A stretch of 64,000 nt of DNA from Clostridiales bacterium (GTDB taxonomy: Bacteria > Bacillota > Clostridia > Lachnospirales > Lachnospiraceae): assembly GCA_018374355.1 (NCBI GenBank), contig JAHAFI010000003.1:62001-126000 (forward strand). Direction: 5' to 3'. Every line of letters starts with the position of its first letter. Within the stretch, counting starts at the first letter, position 1. The position numbers were made by a program, and so were the translations under genes. Under the pieces are notes generated by a model. That model ran no database searches and was not told the DNA's origin. It was given only the letters and a program-made list of their open reading frames with translations. Of the stretch, positions 41,845 to 50,595 are shown one piece after another.

Positions 41845-43155
41845 ATGGCAAAGAAATCACTGGCAATTCTGTTATCTGCAGTTATGGCAACATCCATGCT
41901 GACTGCCTGCGGCGGCGGTGAGGACAAAAAGGATGACGGAGCAAAGGAAGATGCAAAAACAGAGGATACCGCGGACAAGGGGGAAACAGAAGAAAGCGGA
42001 GAAGAGATTGTTCTGAAGGTATTTGATGCACACGCTTACGGTCTTGACCAGTATGCAGAGATGGCAGCGAAGTTTGAAGAAGAGCATCCCGGGGTTAAGA
42101 TTGAAGTGCAGCATGCGGCAAATGATTCTGCAACACTTCTGCAGTCAAGAGTAAACTCAGGGGATGTTCCGGACGTATTCGACGTAGAAGCAGGAACAAA
42201 AGCAAAAATGTACTATGAATATGCTTATGACTGGACAGAAGATACGGCTGTAACAGAGAAATTCAATGAAGATGCACTGGCAACCGGAATGGACGATGAA
42301 GGAAGAGTAATGTCCCTTCCTTGGACCTACGAAAACATGGGATTTTTGTACAACAAGGACTGCTTTGAAAAGGCAGGAATCACAGAACTTCCCACAACTG
42401 TAGCAGAACTGGAAGAAGCATGTAAGAAGCTGGATGCAGCAGGAATCACAGCATTTGCTCTGCCTGCAAAAGAGACATGGGTACTGGGTCAGATGGCTAC
42501 TCATTTCATGATGGATAAAGAACTGGATGCTGAGGGAACTACAGCAGCAGTAACATCCGGTGAAAAACAGTTTGCAGATATGCCGAACTGGAACAACCTG
42601 TTCAAAGTTCTGGATCTGGCAATGGAATACGGCCCGGACAAACCACTGGAAATCGACTGGGAAACCTCTGAAAACATGCTGGCAAACGGTGAAGCAGCAA
42701 TCATCCACATGGGAGACTGGTGTCAGTCCACACTGGATTCCTTCAATCCGGATGCAAACCTTGGATTCCTTCCGGCGCCTGTAGGAAACGGAGCAGAAGA
42801 CACAACACTGCTTTCTTCCTGTAACTGGACGTACATTGTAAATAAAGATTCTGAGCATCTGGAACTCGCAAAAGAATACTGTGAATACATTCTGACATCC
42901 GAGATGGGTCAGTACTGGATGTGTGATGGCGTAGGCGCTGTACCGGGTGTGAAAACCGACAAAGAAGTAAAAGGTAAACTGGCAAATGATGCTAAAACTT
43001 ATATTGCAGAAGGAAAAACCAATGGATGGATTCATACCATTGCACCAAACGGTTACGCCGATGAATGCGGACCGGTTCTGCAGGCTTATATGACAGGAGA
43101 TATGAGTGCAGAAGAAGTAACTCAGTTCTATCAGGAATTCTGGACGGCAGGCTGA
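41845..43155 (+). CDS. Sugar ABC transporter substrate-binding lipoprotein, copy 1
   Basis: A 436-residue family-1 extracellular solute-binding protein. The lipobox SMLTAC places lipid on C22, followed by an acidic linker (about 30 residues of D, E, K) and a two-domain binding fold. NSGDVPDVFDVEAGT, DWETSENMLANGEAAIIHMGDW and LTSEMGQYW are typical. RBS AGGAGG. It delivers substrate to the two permeases encoded next. A clear paralogue lies at 46750 on the other strand. Confidence 0.95.
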   Translation: MAKKSLAILLSAVMATSMLTACGGGEDKKDDGAKEDAKTEDTADKGETEESGEEIVLKVFDAHAYGLDQYAEMAAKFEEEHPGVKIEVQHAANDSATLLQSRVNSGDVPDVFDVEAGTKAKMYYEYAYDWTEDTAVTEKFNEDALATGMDDEGRVMSLPWTYENMGFLYNKDCFEKAGITELPTTVAELEEACKKLDAAGITAFALPAKETWVLGQMATHFMMDKELDAEGTTAAVTSGEKQFADMPNWNNLFKVLDLAMEYGPDKPLEIDWETSENMLANGEAAIIHMGDWCQSTLDSFNPDANLGFLPAPVGNGAEDTTLLSSCNWTYIVNKDSEHLELAKEYCEYILTSEMGQYWMCDGVGAVPGVKTDKEVKGKLANDAKTYIAEGKTNGWIHTIAPNGYADECGPVLQAYMTGDMSAEEVTQFYQEFWTAG

Positions 43156-43159
43156 TTTT

Positions 43160-43193
43160 ACAGGGGGTTTGGTTGAACGTCCAAACCCCCTGT
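43160..43193 (+). promoter_or_regulatory. Intra-operon hairpin between the binding protein and the permeases
   Basis: A 13-bp perfect stem (43160-43172 with 43181-43193) with an 8-base loop and no T-run. Such hairpins protect the upstream mRNA and give more binding protein than permease; that role is inferred. Confidence 0.75.
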
Positions 43194-43261
43194 TGTATCT
43201 TAAAAACATAAGAGTTCTTGAATAAATGAATAATCCAAAAATGGATTTTGGAGGGAAGAAA

Positions 43262-44143
43262 GTGAAGAGCAAAAAGACGAAAGAAGTTTTACTGTTTGCA
43301 TTGTTCGTATTTCCGGCAGTAATTTTCGTATTATTTGCGACAGATATCCCGTTTTTGATGAACCTGTATTATTCAGTGTTTGACTGGAACGGTGTTGGGA
43401 AGGACATGGAGTTTGTAGGTCTGGCCAACTTTGTTAAAATATTTACGAATGACACTCTTTTCTGGAAAGGCGTCACATTTACTTTGAAATTTGCTGTATT
43501 TTATGTGGTAATTGTGAACATTCTTTCTTTGACGGTATCTATTGTAATGGCGAAGGAAAAGAAATCTTCCAGCGTGGGCCGTGCATTTTATTACATTCCA
43601 TATATCATCAGCTTGACAGCGATCAGTTTGATCTGGAAATTTATTTTCGGACCGGGATTTGAAGCGCTATATGCTATAACCGGATGGGAATTTTTTAACT
43701 GGAGCTGGGTTGGAACCCCGAAACTGGCGTTTTATGTAGTAGTAATCATGGCAGTATGGCAGAACCTCGGTTTTTATATGGTAAACTATATTGCGGGTAT
43801 CATTGCTGTGCCGAAGGAACTGATCGAAGCTGCAAAAATCGATGGTGCAAATGCATTTCAGATTTTCCGGAAAATCACCATTCCGCTGATCATGCCTGCT
43901 ATTTCCATCTGTATGCTGACATCTCTGACGTTTGCATTTAAGTTGTTTGATATCATTATGGTATTTACAAAAGGCGGACCGGCAAACTCCACCGTTTCCG
44001 TAGCCTATAATATTTATAAAGAAGCGTTTGTCAACAGCAAATATGGTATGGCTACCGCAAAATCTCTTGTATTTGTCGTATTCGTATTGATTGTAACAGT
44101 TATTCAGCTTAAAGTTACAAAGAGCAAGGAGGTTGAGGCATGA
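43262..44143 (+). CDS. Sugar ABC transporter permease (MalF-type)
   Basis: A 293-residue inner-membrane permease with six segments. The coupling motif EAAKIDGANAFQIFRKITIPLI (EAAxxDGAxxxxxFxxIxxP) contacts the ATPase. I favour the GTG at 43262 because GGAGGGA lies 6 bases upstream. An in-frame ATG at 43226 would add 12 residues but has no ribosome site. It is followed directly by the second permease. Confidence 0.9.
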   Translation: MKSKKTKEVLLFALFVFPAVIFVLFATDIPFLMNLYYSVFDWNGVGKDMEFVGLANFVKIFTNDTLFWKGVTFTLKFAVFYVVIVNILSLTVSIVMAKEKKSSSVGRAFYYIPYIISLTAISLIWKFIFGPGFEALYAITGWEFFNWSWVGTPKLAFYVVVIMAVWQNLGFYMVNYIAGIIAVPKELIEAAKIDGANAFQIFRKITIPLIMPAISICMLTSLTFAFKLFDIIMVFTKGGPANSTVSVAYNIYKEAFVNSKYGMATAKSLVFVVFVLIVTVIQLKVTKSKEVEA

Positions 44144-44970
44144 TGAAGAAACTGAAAAAAATAAATTCGCTTGCAGTCATAGTTTTTATCTGCTCAATTT
44201 TCTGGCTGATGCCGCTGATTTTGATCTTTATTAACTCGTTTAAGCCATATAATGATATGATCCAGCATTTTCTGTCTCTGCCTAAGAGCTGGAGTTTGGA
44301 TATGTATATCGAGACATGGACAAAATTTGAGTTTCCCCGTCTGATCGGAAACACCTTACTGTATACAGTGAGTACCGTGCTTATGATCATGCTTATGGCT
44401 CCTATGGCGGCTTACAAAATGGCCCGTACAAAAAACAAACTGAGTGTAATATGCTTCGGATTGATCATCATGCCTATGATGGTACCTTTCCAGTCTTACA
44501 TGATTACCTTGACAAGACTGGTTGCTAATGTGAATCTGACCGGAACAAAAATGGGACAGATTCTGGTAAGTACAGGTCTTTGTATGCCTCTGGCTGTATA
44601 CATGATTCATGGATTTGTAAAGAATATTCCTCTGGAACTGGAGGAGTGTGCGCGTATCGACGGTGCAGGACCAATCCGTACGTATTTCAGTATTGTTCTG
44701 CCACTTCTGAAGCCGATCCTTACAACTGTTGTTGTACTGGATACGCTGGCAACATGGAATGATATTATCACCAACCAGTTGATTGTTGGCGGTAATGCGA
44801 GGGCAATGAACATCCAGAATGCTCTGTATATGCAGTTCTCTGCACAGACTTCTGACTGGGAGCACGCACTTCCCGGTATTGTAATGTCAATGATACCGAG
44901 TTTGATTTTCTTCATATGTATGCAGAAACATATTGTTGGTGGTGTGACAGCAGGCGCTGTGAAAGGCTGA
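44140..44970 (+). CDS. Carbohydrate ABC transporter permease (MalG-type)
   Basis: A 276-residue permease with six membrane segments and the coupling motif LEECARIDGAGPIRTYFSIVLPLL. It overlaps the stop of the first permease (ATGATGA). No ATP-binding protein gene is in the region; in Firmicutes a shared MsmK-type ATPase encoded elsewhere commonly powers such importers. Substrate unknown. Confidence 0.93.
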   Translation: MMKKLKKINSLAVIVFICSIFWLMPLILIFINSFKPYNDMIQHFLSLPKSWSLDMYIETWTKFEFPRLIGNTLLYTVSTVLMIMLMAPMAAYKMARTKNKLSVICFGLIIMPMMVPFQSYMITLTRLVANVNLTGTKMGQILVSTGLCMPLAVYMIHGFVKNIPLELEECARIDGAGPIRTYFSIVLPLLKPILTTVVVLDTLATWNDIITNQLIVGGNARAMNIQNALYMQFSAQTSDWEHALPGIVMSMIPSLIFFICMQKHIVGGVTAGAVKG

Positions 44971-44990
44971 TGAAAGAAAGGGATAAAACT

Positions 44991-45824
44991 ATGAGAATTG
45001 GTGTATTAATTGAATTATTCAAAGATACAGATATTGATGCAAAGTTTGCAGAACTGCGTTCCATGGGTATGGAAAGCTGCCAGTTGGTATGCTGGGACAG
45101 AAGCGTTCTGAATGACGACAAGGCAGCGGAAGCTGTAAATGCGGCTGTTGAAAAACACGGTGTTCACATCAGCGCGTTTTGGTGTGGATGGGAAGGAAGA
45201 AGAGTCTGGGACTTCTATGAAGGTCAGTTGACACTGGGACTGGTTCCGGCCGATTACCGGGTAGAAAGACTGAAAATGCTGATGGAAGGTTCTGATTTTG
45301 CCAAGAAAATTAATGTAACAGATTTCGCTACTCACGTTGGTTATATGCCGGAAAACCCATACGATCCGAAATACGAGGAGGTTCTGGTAGCTTGTAAGGC
45401 AATCGTAGAAAAATGCAAGGAAAACGGACAGAATTTCCTGTTTGAGACAGGACAGGAGACACCAGTTACCCTGAAACGTGCGATTCAGGATATTGAGAAA
45501 GCCCTTGGAAAAGGAAACGTGGGAATCAACCTTGATCCGGCAAACCTGCTGATGTACGGAAAAGCAAATCCGGTGGATGCGCTGGAAGTATTTGGGGAAT
45601 ACGTTATGGGGATTCACGGAAAGGATGGCATGTACCCCACAGACGGACATTATCTGGGGGAAGAGAAACCTCTGGGACAGGGGAAAGTAAATTATCCGGC
45701 ATTTATTGCAAAACTGAAAGAGGTAGGCTATCAGGGAGATATTACCATTGAACGTGAGATTTCCGGAGAAGAGCAGAAAAAAGATATTGTAATGGCGAAA
45801 GAGATTTTAGATAAATTGATCTAA
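44991..45824 (+). CDS. Sugar phosphate isomerase/epimerase-like TIM-barrel protein
   Basis: A 277-residue xylose-isomerase-like barrel. Probable metal ligands are E in LFETGQETP, D in GINLDPANLL, H in MGIHGKDG and E in ITIEREISGE, the usual E-D-H-E set. Relatives epimerise or isomerise keto-sugars, or cleave 3-keto glycosides in partnership with Gfo/Idh oxidoreductases. I chose ATG 44991 with AAAGGGA upstream. It is 20 bases after the permease and is the last gene before a terminator. Confidence 0.88.
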   Translation: MRIGVLIELFKDTDIDAKFAELRSMGMESCQLVCWDRSVLNDDKAAEAVNAAVEKHGVHISAFWCGWEGRRVWDFYEGQLTLGLVPADYRVERLKMLMEGSDFAKKINVTDFATHVGYMPENPYDPKYEEVLVACKAIVEKCKENGQNFLFETGQETPVTLKRAIQDIEKALGKGNVGINLDPANLLMYGKANPVDALEVFGEYVMGIHGKDGMYPTDGHYLGEEKPLGQGKVNYPAFIAKLKEVGYQGDITIEREISGEEQKKDIVMAKEILDKLI

Positions 45825-45849
45825 GGATTTGAATGACCGAAACAGTGAT

Positions 45850-45878
45850 AAAAACCAGCAGCGAATATGCTGGTTTTT
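45850..45878 (+). terminator. Terminator of the sugar-uptake operon
   Basis: An 11-bp stem AAAAACCAGCA/TGCTGGTTTTT (45850-45860 with 45868-45878), 7-base loop, T-rich tail. The creatininase-like gene starts after it and may be partly read through. Confidence 0.75.
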
Positions 45879-45906
45879 GTCATTGTTTTTTGGAGGGATG
45901 ACAGAA

Positions 45907-45948
45907 ATGTATCTGAAATTAAATCGGCATGAAAGCAATATCATGTAA
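45907..45948 (+). CDS. Possible 13-residue leader peptide
   Basis: ATG 45907 follows GGAGGG at normal distance and opens MYLKLNRHESNIM, then TAA. It lies between the terminator and the creatininase-like gene, 13 bases before that start. It may be a leader, a degraded gene start or chance. Confidence 0.25.
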   Translation: MYLKLNRHESNIM

Positions 45949-45961
45949 AAAGGAGAGCGCA

Positions 45962-46696
45962 ATGAAAAAAGTGTTGTATGAAGAATTATGTCCTATGGAA
46001 TTTACAGAGCGTGTAAAGGAATGTCCGGTGGCGTATCTGCCGCTGGGGACTCTGGAGTGGCATGGTCCTCATCTGCCGCTGGGCGCAGATGGGATTCAGG
46101 CACAGGAATTATTTGTGAGAGTAGCTGAAAGGATTGGCGGTGTAGTGCTTCCAAAGCTGTTTCTGGGACCGGACAGATTTTATCATGATCCGCAAAGGGA
46201 ATTCTACGGAATGGATATCTGTACGGGCGGGACGATTGTGCCCTATGAGATGCAGCAGCTTCCGGGAAGCGCATATTGGATGCCGGATGAGGAGTACCAG
46301 AATATGATCCGGCAGATTGGGGCTAATCTGGCAAGAGCAGGCTTCAAAGTAATGGTGGGACACGGGCATGGTCCGTCTACATGGCAGTTTCAGGATTTGA
46401 GAGAAGAATTGAAAGAGAAATATGGATTGATCTGTGTGACCGCTTTTGACTTTCTTCAGGATGATATTCTGGGATATCAGTGTGATCATGCGGCGGCAAA
46501 TGAAACGGCAATTACCATGGCGGTGCGGCCGGAACTGGTGCAGATGGAAAGAATTGTGACGGGGGGAGAGGAACCGAAGGCGATGGCAGGCCGCGATCCA
46601 AGGGAATTTGCTTCTGCGGAGTATGGAAAACAGGTGGTGGACGCGAATGTGAAGGCTATGTGTCAGGGGCTTACAAAAATTTTAACAGAAGGATGA
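45962..46696 (+). CDS. Creatininase family protein
   Basis: A 244-residue metallohydrolase. LGTLEWHGPHLPLGADG supplies the first metal ligands (E, H, D), GHGHGPS a histidine, and HAAANETAIT the late glutamate. Family members hydrolyse cyclic or linear amides; in sugar clusters their substrate is unknown. I chose ATG 45962 because AAAGGAG is 8 bases upstream; an in-frame ATG at 45929 lacks one. Confidence 0.88.
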   Translation: MKKVLYEELCPMEFTERVKECPVAYLPLGTLEWHGPHLPLGADGIQAQELFVRVAERIGGVVLPKLFLGPDRFYHDPQREFYGMDICTGGTIVPYEMQQLPGSAYWMPDEEYQNMIRQIGANLARAGFKVMVGHGHGPSTWQFQDLREELKEKYGLICVTAFDFLQDDILGYQCDHAAANETAITMAVRPELVQMERIVTGGEEPKAMAGRDPREFASAEYGKQVVDANVKAMCQGLTKILTEG

Positions 46697-46705
46697 AAAA
46701 GGTAA

Positions 46706-46747
46706 AGAACCTCCCCGCCGATTGGAAAATTCCGGCGGGGAGGTTCT
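46706..46747. terminator. Hairpin terminator between convergent genes
   Basis: A 15-bp GC-rich stem (46706-46720 with 46733-46747). The T-rich tail is better on the minus strand, so it mainly serves the second binding-protein gene. Confidence 0.75.
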
Positions 46748-46749
46748 GA

Positions 46750-48078
46750 TTAATTACCAGAGGTATAAAATTCTTGGAAAAGCTGTGTGATCTCTTCTGC
46801 TGACATATCACCTGTCATATATGCCTGCAGGTACGGTCCGCAGGTTTCGGAATAGCCGCTTGGTGCAATGGTATGAATCCAACCGTTTGTTTTTCCGGCG
46901 GAGATATATCCGCTTGCATCATTTGCCAGTGCGCCTTTTACTTCGCGGTCTGTTGTTACTGCAGGTACAGCGCCTACGCCATCACAGGTCCAGTACTGTC
47001 CTTTTTCAGAGGTAAGTGCGAATTTTGCGAATTCTTTGGCAAGTTCCAGATTTTCGGAATCTTTATGTACAATATAGACCCAGTTACAGCAGGTAAGGAG
47101 TGTAGTATCATCTTCCGAATCGCCTACCGGGAACGGTAAAAAGCCAAGCTGTGCATCCGGATTGAAGGAATCCAGTGTGGACTGACACCAGTCACCCATA
47201 TGAATCATGGCTGCATCGCCGTTAGCCAGCATATTTTCAGAGGTTTCCCAATCGACTTCCAGTGGTTTGTCCGGTCCGTATTTTACTGCAAGATCCAAGA
47301 AGCGGAAAAGGTTTTCCCAGTGTGGGAGTGCGTCAAAGGTTAATTCGCCGGATTTTAATGCTGCATCCGTGCCTGCAGCATCCATTTCTTTATCCATCAT
47401 AAAGTGAGTAGCGGTCTGTGCTAATACCCATACTTCTTTAGCGGCCAAAGAAATTGCGGGGATTCCGGCTTTATCCAATTTTACACATGCTTCTTCCAGC
47501 TCGTCCATGGTTGTAGGAAGTTCAGTGATTCCGGCTTTTTCAAAGGATTCTTTGTTATAGATCAATCCCATATTTGCATAGGACCATGGCAGAGCCTTGA
47601 TGTTTCCCTCGCTGTCTTTTCCCATTTCCAATGCGGCTTCGCCGAATAATCCGGTAGTTTCTGTGTCCTGTGTCCAATCATAGGCATAGTCATAATACAT
47701 TTCAGCTAAAGTACCGGATTCCACGGCAAAAACATCCGGCACATCTCCTGAATTCACACGAGACTGCAATAAAGCATTACCGTCATTTGGTGCATGCTGA
47801 ACCTCTACCTTCACGCCGGGGTGTTCTTCTTCAAAGGCTTTTACAACCTCATCAAACTCTTCCAGACCGTATGCCTGCAAATCGAAAAACTTTAATACAG
47901 TTTCTTTACCGGATGATGCTTCTTCTGAATCATCGGCTTCGCCGGATGATGAAACCTCTTCGGTTTTTTTGTCTGTGTTTCCTGCTTCATCTTTCTGTTC
48001 ATTTCCTCCGCATGCAGTCAGCATGGATGAAGTAACTGCTGCTGCCAATAATACTGCAAGAATTCTCTTTTTTGCCAT
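46750..48078 (-). CDS. Sugar ABC transporter substrate-binding lipoprotein, copy 2
   Basis: A 442-residue lipoprotein (lipobox SMLTAC) that aligns along its whole length with copy 1; long phrases such as DWETSENMLAN and HMGDWCQSTLDSFNPDA are the same. The sites differ in several places (FDAHAYG versus FDLQAYG, ALPAKETWVLG versus SLAAKEVWVLA), which could shift specificity. It has no permease of its own and probably feeds the permeases at 43262-44970. It lies 68 bases after the URO-D gene on the same strand. RBS AAGGAGG. Confidence 0.95.
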   Translation of the reverse strand: MAKKRILAVLLAAAVTSSMLTACGGNEQKDEAGNTDKKTEEVSSSGEADDSEEASSGKETVLKFFDLQAYGLEEFDEVVKAFEEEHPGVKVEVQHAPNDGNALLQSRVNSGDVPDVFAVESGTLAEMYYDYAYDWTQDTETTGLFGEAALEMGKDSEGNIKALPWSYANMGLIYNKESFEKAGITELPTTMDELEEACVKLDKAGIPAISLAAKEVWVLAQTATHFMMDKEMDAAGTDAALKSGELTFDALPHWENLFRFLDLAVKYGPDKPLEVDWETSENMLANGDAAMIHMGDWCQSTLDSFNPDAQLGFLPFPVGDSEDDTTLLTCCNWVYIVHKDSENLELAKEFAKFALTSEKGQYWTCDGVGAVPAVTTDREVKGALANDASGYISAGKTNGWIHTIAPSGYSETCGPYLQAYMTGDMSAEEITQLFQEFYTSGN

Positions 48079-48146
48079 AATCTTTTCCTCCTTAAATTTG
48101 GCTCTTTATATATCTCATCTTTTTTCGATGAAAATATTCAATGCTA

Positions 48147-49196
48147 TTAATAGTAGAATGCGTATTCCTCCATGGCATCCATCAATGCCTTGGCATTCTC
48201 CAATGGTACTCCCGGGTAAAGTCCGTAAATCATCATCAGTCCGCCCTGATGAGATCCCAGTTTGGTAACTTCTTCGTGAATCAGTTCCCGGATTTGTTTT
48301 GGGGTTCCGTAAGGGGTTATTTTCTGTCTGTCGATATCCAGATCGATGCAGACCTTTCCTTTCAGATTTTTCTGTATCCAGTCCACACCGTTGACAAGGT
48401 CCTGAAGGTTGATGGCCTGTACACCGCTTTCCAGCATATAGGGAAGCAGGGTGCGGATATCTCCGTCAGAGTGCATGTGAATCGGTGTTCCCTTTTCCTT
48501 TGCAGGTGCCATCAGGCGTTTGTAACAGGGAGTGATATACTTCTGAAAATCAGAAGGGGAGAGCATGGGCCCGATCTGCATTCCCAGATCTTCTGCATAG
48601 GTAATCATATCCACATCCATATCCAGATACTGTTTTACGATATACAGGTTAAATTCTGTAATCTTATCCAGAAGTTCAGGCAGAGACGGTTCATCGTCCA
48701 TCATATCGAAAATAATATTTTCATATCCCCGGATATCACAGATCTGAAGGAAGGTATGGCCGTGGCGCAGACCGCCGGAAACAAATTCTCCCTGCTTCTT
48801 CAGATTCCCGATCCGGGCTCTTTCTTTTTCCCATTCGATGGAACCGATACCCATACAGCGTGTGGGATCAGGAAACTTGTAAGTGGAGAAATCCTCCCAG
48901 TCTGAGAGCGGATGTTTGACGACCGTACCGGTGATTCCATCCTCGCTGGTTTCCCAGAGGCAGCCCCAATCGTCAACATACGGCTGGTCTTTTCTTGCAC
49001 AGTTATTATACGTTGGCTTGAAAATTCCATCGGGTCTCTTAAAACCGGGAAAAAGAAACGGGTGGCTTTTCATTAAATCGAAAAGCGCCTCCTGCGGATA
49101 ATGGTTCCAGCAGGAATCGTTGATATGAAAAATCATGGGAATATATTCCGGATTTTCAAAACGGAGCGCCCGCAGGATATTTTCTCTGTTTGTCAT
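48147..49196 (-). CDS. Uroporphyrinogen decarboxylase (URO-D) family protein
   Basis: A 349-residue URO-D-fold protein. The start MTNRENILRALRFENPEYIPM and the late motif HMHSDGDIRTLLPYMLESG mark the group found in sugar and methyl-transfer clusters. It is not the heme enzyme: no other tetrapyrrole gene is near, and the decarboxylase N-terminus is absent. Some family members move methyl groups to corrinoids, but no corrinoid protein is encoded here. It is divergent from the AraC gene and probably co-transcribed with binding protein copy 2. Confidence 0.85.
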   Translation of the reverse strand: MTNRENILRALRFENPEYIPMIFHINDSCWNHYPQEALFDLMKSHPFLFPGFKRPDGIFKPTYNNCARKDQPYVDDWGCLWETSEDGITGTVVKHPLSDWEDFSTYKFPDPTRCMGIGSIEWEKERARIGNLKKQGEFVSGGLRHGHTFLQICDIRGYENIIFDMMDDEPSLPELLDKITEFNLYIVKQYLDMDVDMITYAEDLGMQIGPMLSPSDFQKYITPCYKRLMAPAKEKGTPIHMHSDGDIRTLLPYMLESGVQAINLQDLVNGVDWIQKNLKGKVCIDLDIDRQKITPYGTPKQIRELIHEEVTKLGSHQGGLMMIYGLYPGVPLENAKALMDAMEEYAFYY

Positions 49197-49307
49197 ATTG
49201 ATTCTTCCTTTCTGAGTGAGTTATATGTTACAATCAGAATAGCAGAGAAAGGGAAGAAAGTCTTTCGATATTAGATGATAGACAGAATCATACATAAGGA
49301 GCAGAAA

Positions 49308-50192
49308 ATGGGAAAAGAGGCAAGGAAAGTATTTGATTATTATCAGGATGAATGCTGGGTTTTCAGGCTTGGATATGTACATTATAAAGAGGCTTCCTCC
49401 CCTTTGAGTACACATACGCACAGTTCAATGATGGAATTTGTCATTCTGGAAAAAGGGAGTCAGAAATATCAGGTGGAAGGCAGAGAATATGTGATTCGCC
49501 CGGGGGAAATTTTCAGAACCTATCCTTATGAACAGCACGATACCGGCACTTCGCCTGAGGAAAAAGCTTCTTTATATTATCTAATCGTAGATGTGGAAAA
49601 GGTTTTAGAGAATTACGGAGGCTGTGAGCCGGAGGACCGGGAAAAGCTGCGGGCATATTTTGAAAAATCAGAAGAGAAAATTCAAAAATGTGATTCGGGA
49701 GTTTTGGAGGTTTTGGGACGTTTTATAAAAATCATGGAAGAGGAGCAGAAGTTCCGCAAAACGAAAATAAGAAACATCCTGTCAGAAACTTTGATGAGTA
49801 TTGCCGAAGCGCCGGAAAAGGAGAGACGTCAGAAAAACAGTCTTATGGAGAGAAGCCGGATTTATATTCAGGAGCATATTTGTGAAGAAATTTCTTTGGA
49901 GACATTGGCAGAATTGGAAGAGATGTCTCTGTCGACGTTCAAATCCTATTTTAGGAATATCACCGGAATACCTCCGGCAGAATATATCCTTCGGAAAAAA
50001 ATTGAACAGGCAAAGCGACAGCTTATGGAAAGTAAGGCAAGTATTACAGAGATTGCATTTTCGTGTGGTTTTTCATCCAGTCAGTATTTTGCGACCGTGT
50101 TCAAAAGATTTTGTTATGTATCGCCCAGTCAGTTTCGGGAAAGGCATAGCAAGGAATGCGCAGAGGCTGATTGGGAAGATGAAACAGAGTGA
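49308..50192 (+). CDS. AraC family transcriptional regulator
   Basis: A 294-residue regulator. Residues about 20-95 are a cupin-like sensor (LSTHTHSSMMEFVILEKGS, then YVIRPGEIFRTYPYEQHDTG). Residues about 190-285 hold two helix-turn-helix motifs (SLETLAELEEMSLSTFKSYF; ITEIAFSCGFSSSQYFATVFKRF). ATG 49308 has AAGGAG upstream; an in-frame ATG at 49275 lacks it. It is divergent from the URO-D gene and likely activates it in response to a sugar. Confidence 0.92.
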   Translation: MGKEARKVFDYYQDECWVFRLGYVHYKEASSPLSTHTHSSMMEFVILEKGSQKYQVEGREYVIRPGEIFRTYPYEQHDTGTSPEEKASLYYLIVDVEKVLENYGGCEPEDREKLRAYFEKSEEKIQKCDSGVLEVLGRFIKIMEEEQKFRKTKIRNILSETLMSIAEAPEKERRQKNSLMERSRIYIQEHICEEISLETLAELEEMSLSTFKSYFRNITGIPPAEYILRKKIEQAKRQLMESKASITEIAFSCGFSSSQYFATVFKRFCYVSPSQFRERHSKECAEADWEDETE

Positions 50193-50250
50193 TATAAGTA
50201 AGAAAAATGACGATTCAGAATCATAGACAACAGGGAGGAAAAACAGAAAA

Positions 50251-50595
50251 ATGGCCAGTCAGTTGTTCGTAGATCTGTACGGCTGCGACAGAGAAATCAT
50301 CGATAATTTGGAAAAGATCCGAAAAATCGCCCATGAGGCGATTGACAGGCTGGGAGCCGGCATTGTGGAGGAGTGCAGCCACCGTTTTTCTCCGGTAGGT
50401 ATCACCTATATTGCAGTGATTACCACATCCCATTTTTCGGTTCATACATGGCCGGAGTTTGGATATGCGGCGGTGGATGTGTTTTCCTGTGATGAAAACG
50501 TGCCGGAGGCAATGGCGGAAAGTCTGGCAGAGGCATTTCGCGCGAAAAAGGTGAAAGTGAGGAGCTTTGAGAGAGTGATCGGGGAGGGGGAATGA
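50251..50595 (+). CDS. speD: S-adenosylmethionine decarboxylase-like proenzyme (SpeD family)
   Basis: A 114-residue SpeH-type protein. ECSHRFSPVG, the processing-site region TTSHFSVHTWPEFGYAAVDVFSC, S60 (future pyruvoyl), H65 and C80 keep the exact spacing of the Thermotoga/Bacillus enzymes. The residue before S60 is Thr, where Bacillus SpeH has Glu. The family normally makes decarboxylated S-adenosylmethionine for spermidine synthesis, but some relatives decarboxylate ornithine or arginine instead. RBS GGGAGG. It overlaps the DUF4178 gene by 4 bases and belongs to a four-gene unit ending in a SpeE-like gene. Confidence 0.85.
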   Translation: MASQLFVDLYGCDREIIDNLEKIRKIAHEAIDRLGAGIVEECSHRFSPVGITYIAVITTSHFSVHTWPEFGYAAVDVFSCDENVPEAMAESLAEAFRAKKVKVRSFERVIGEGE

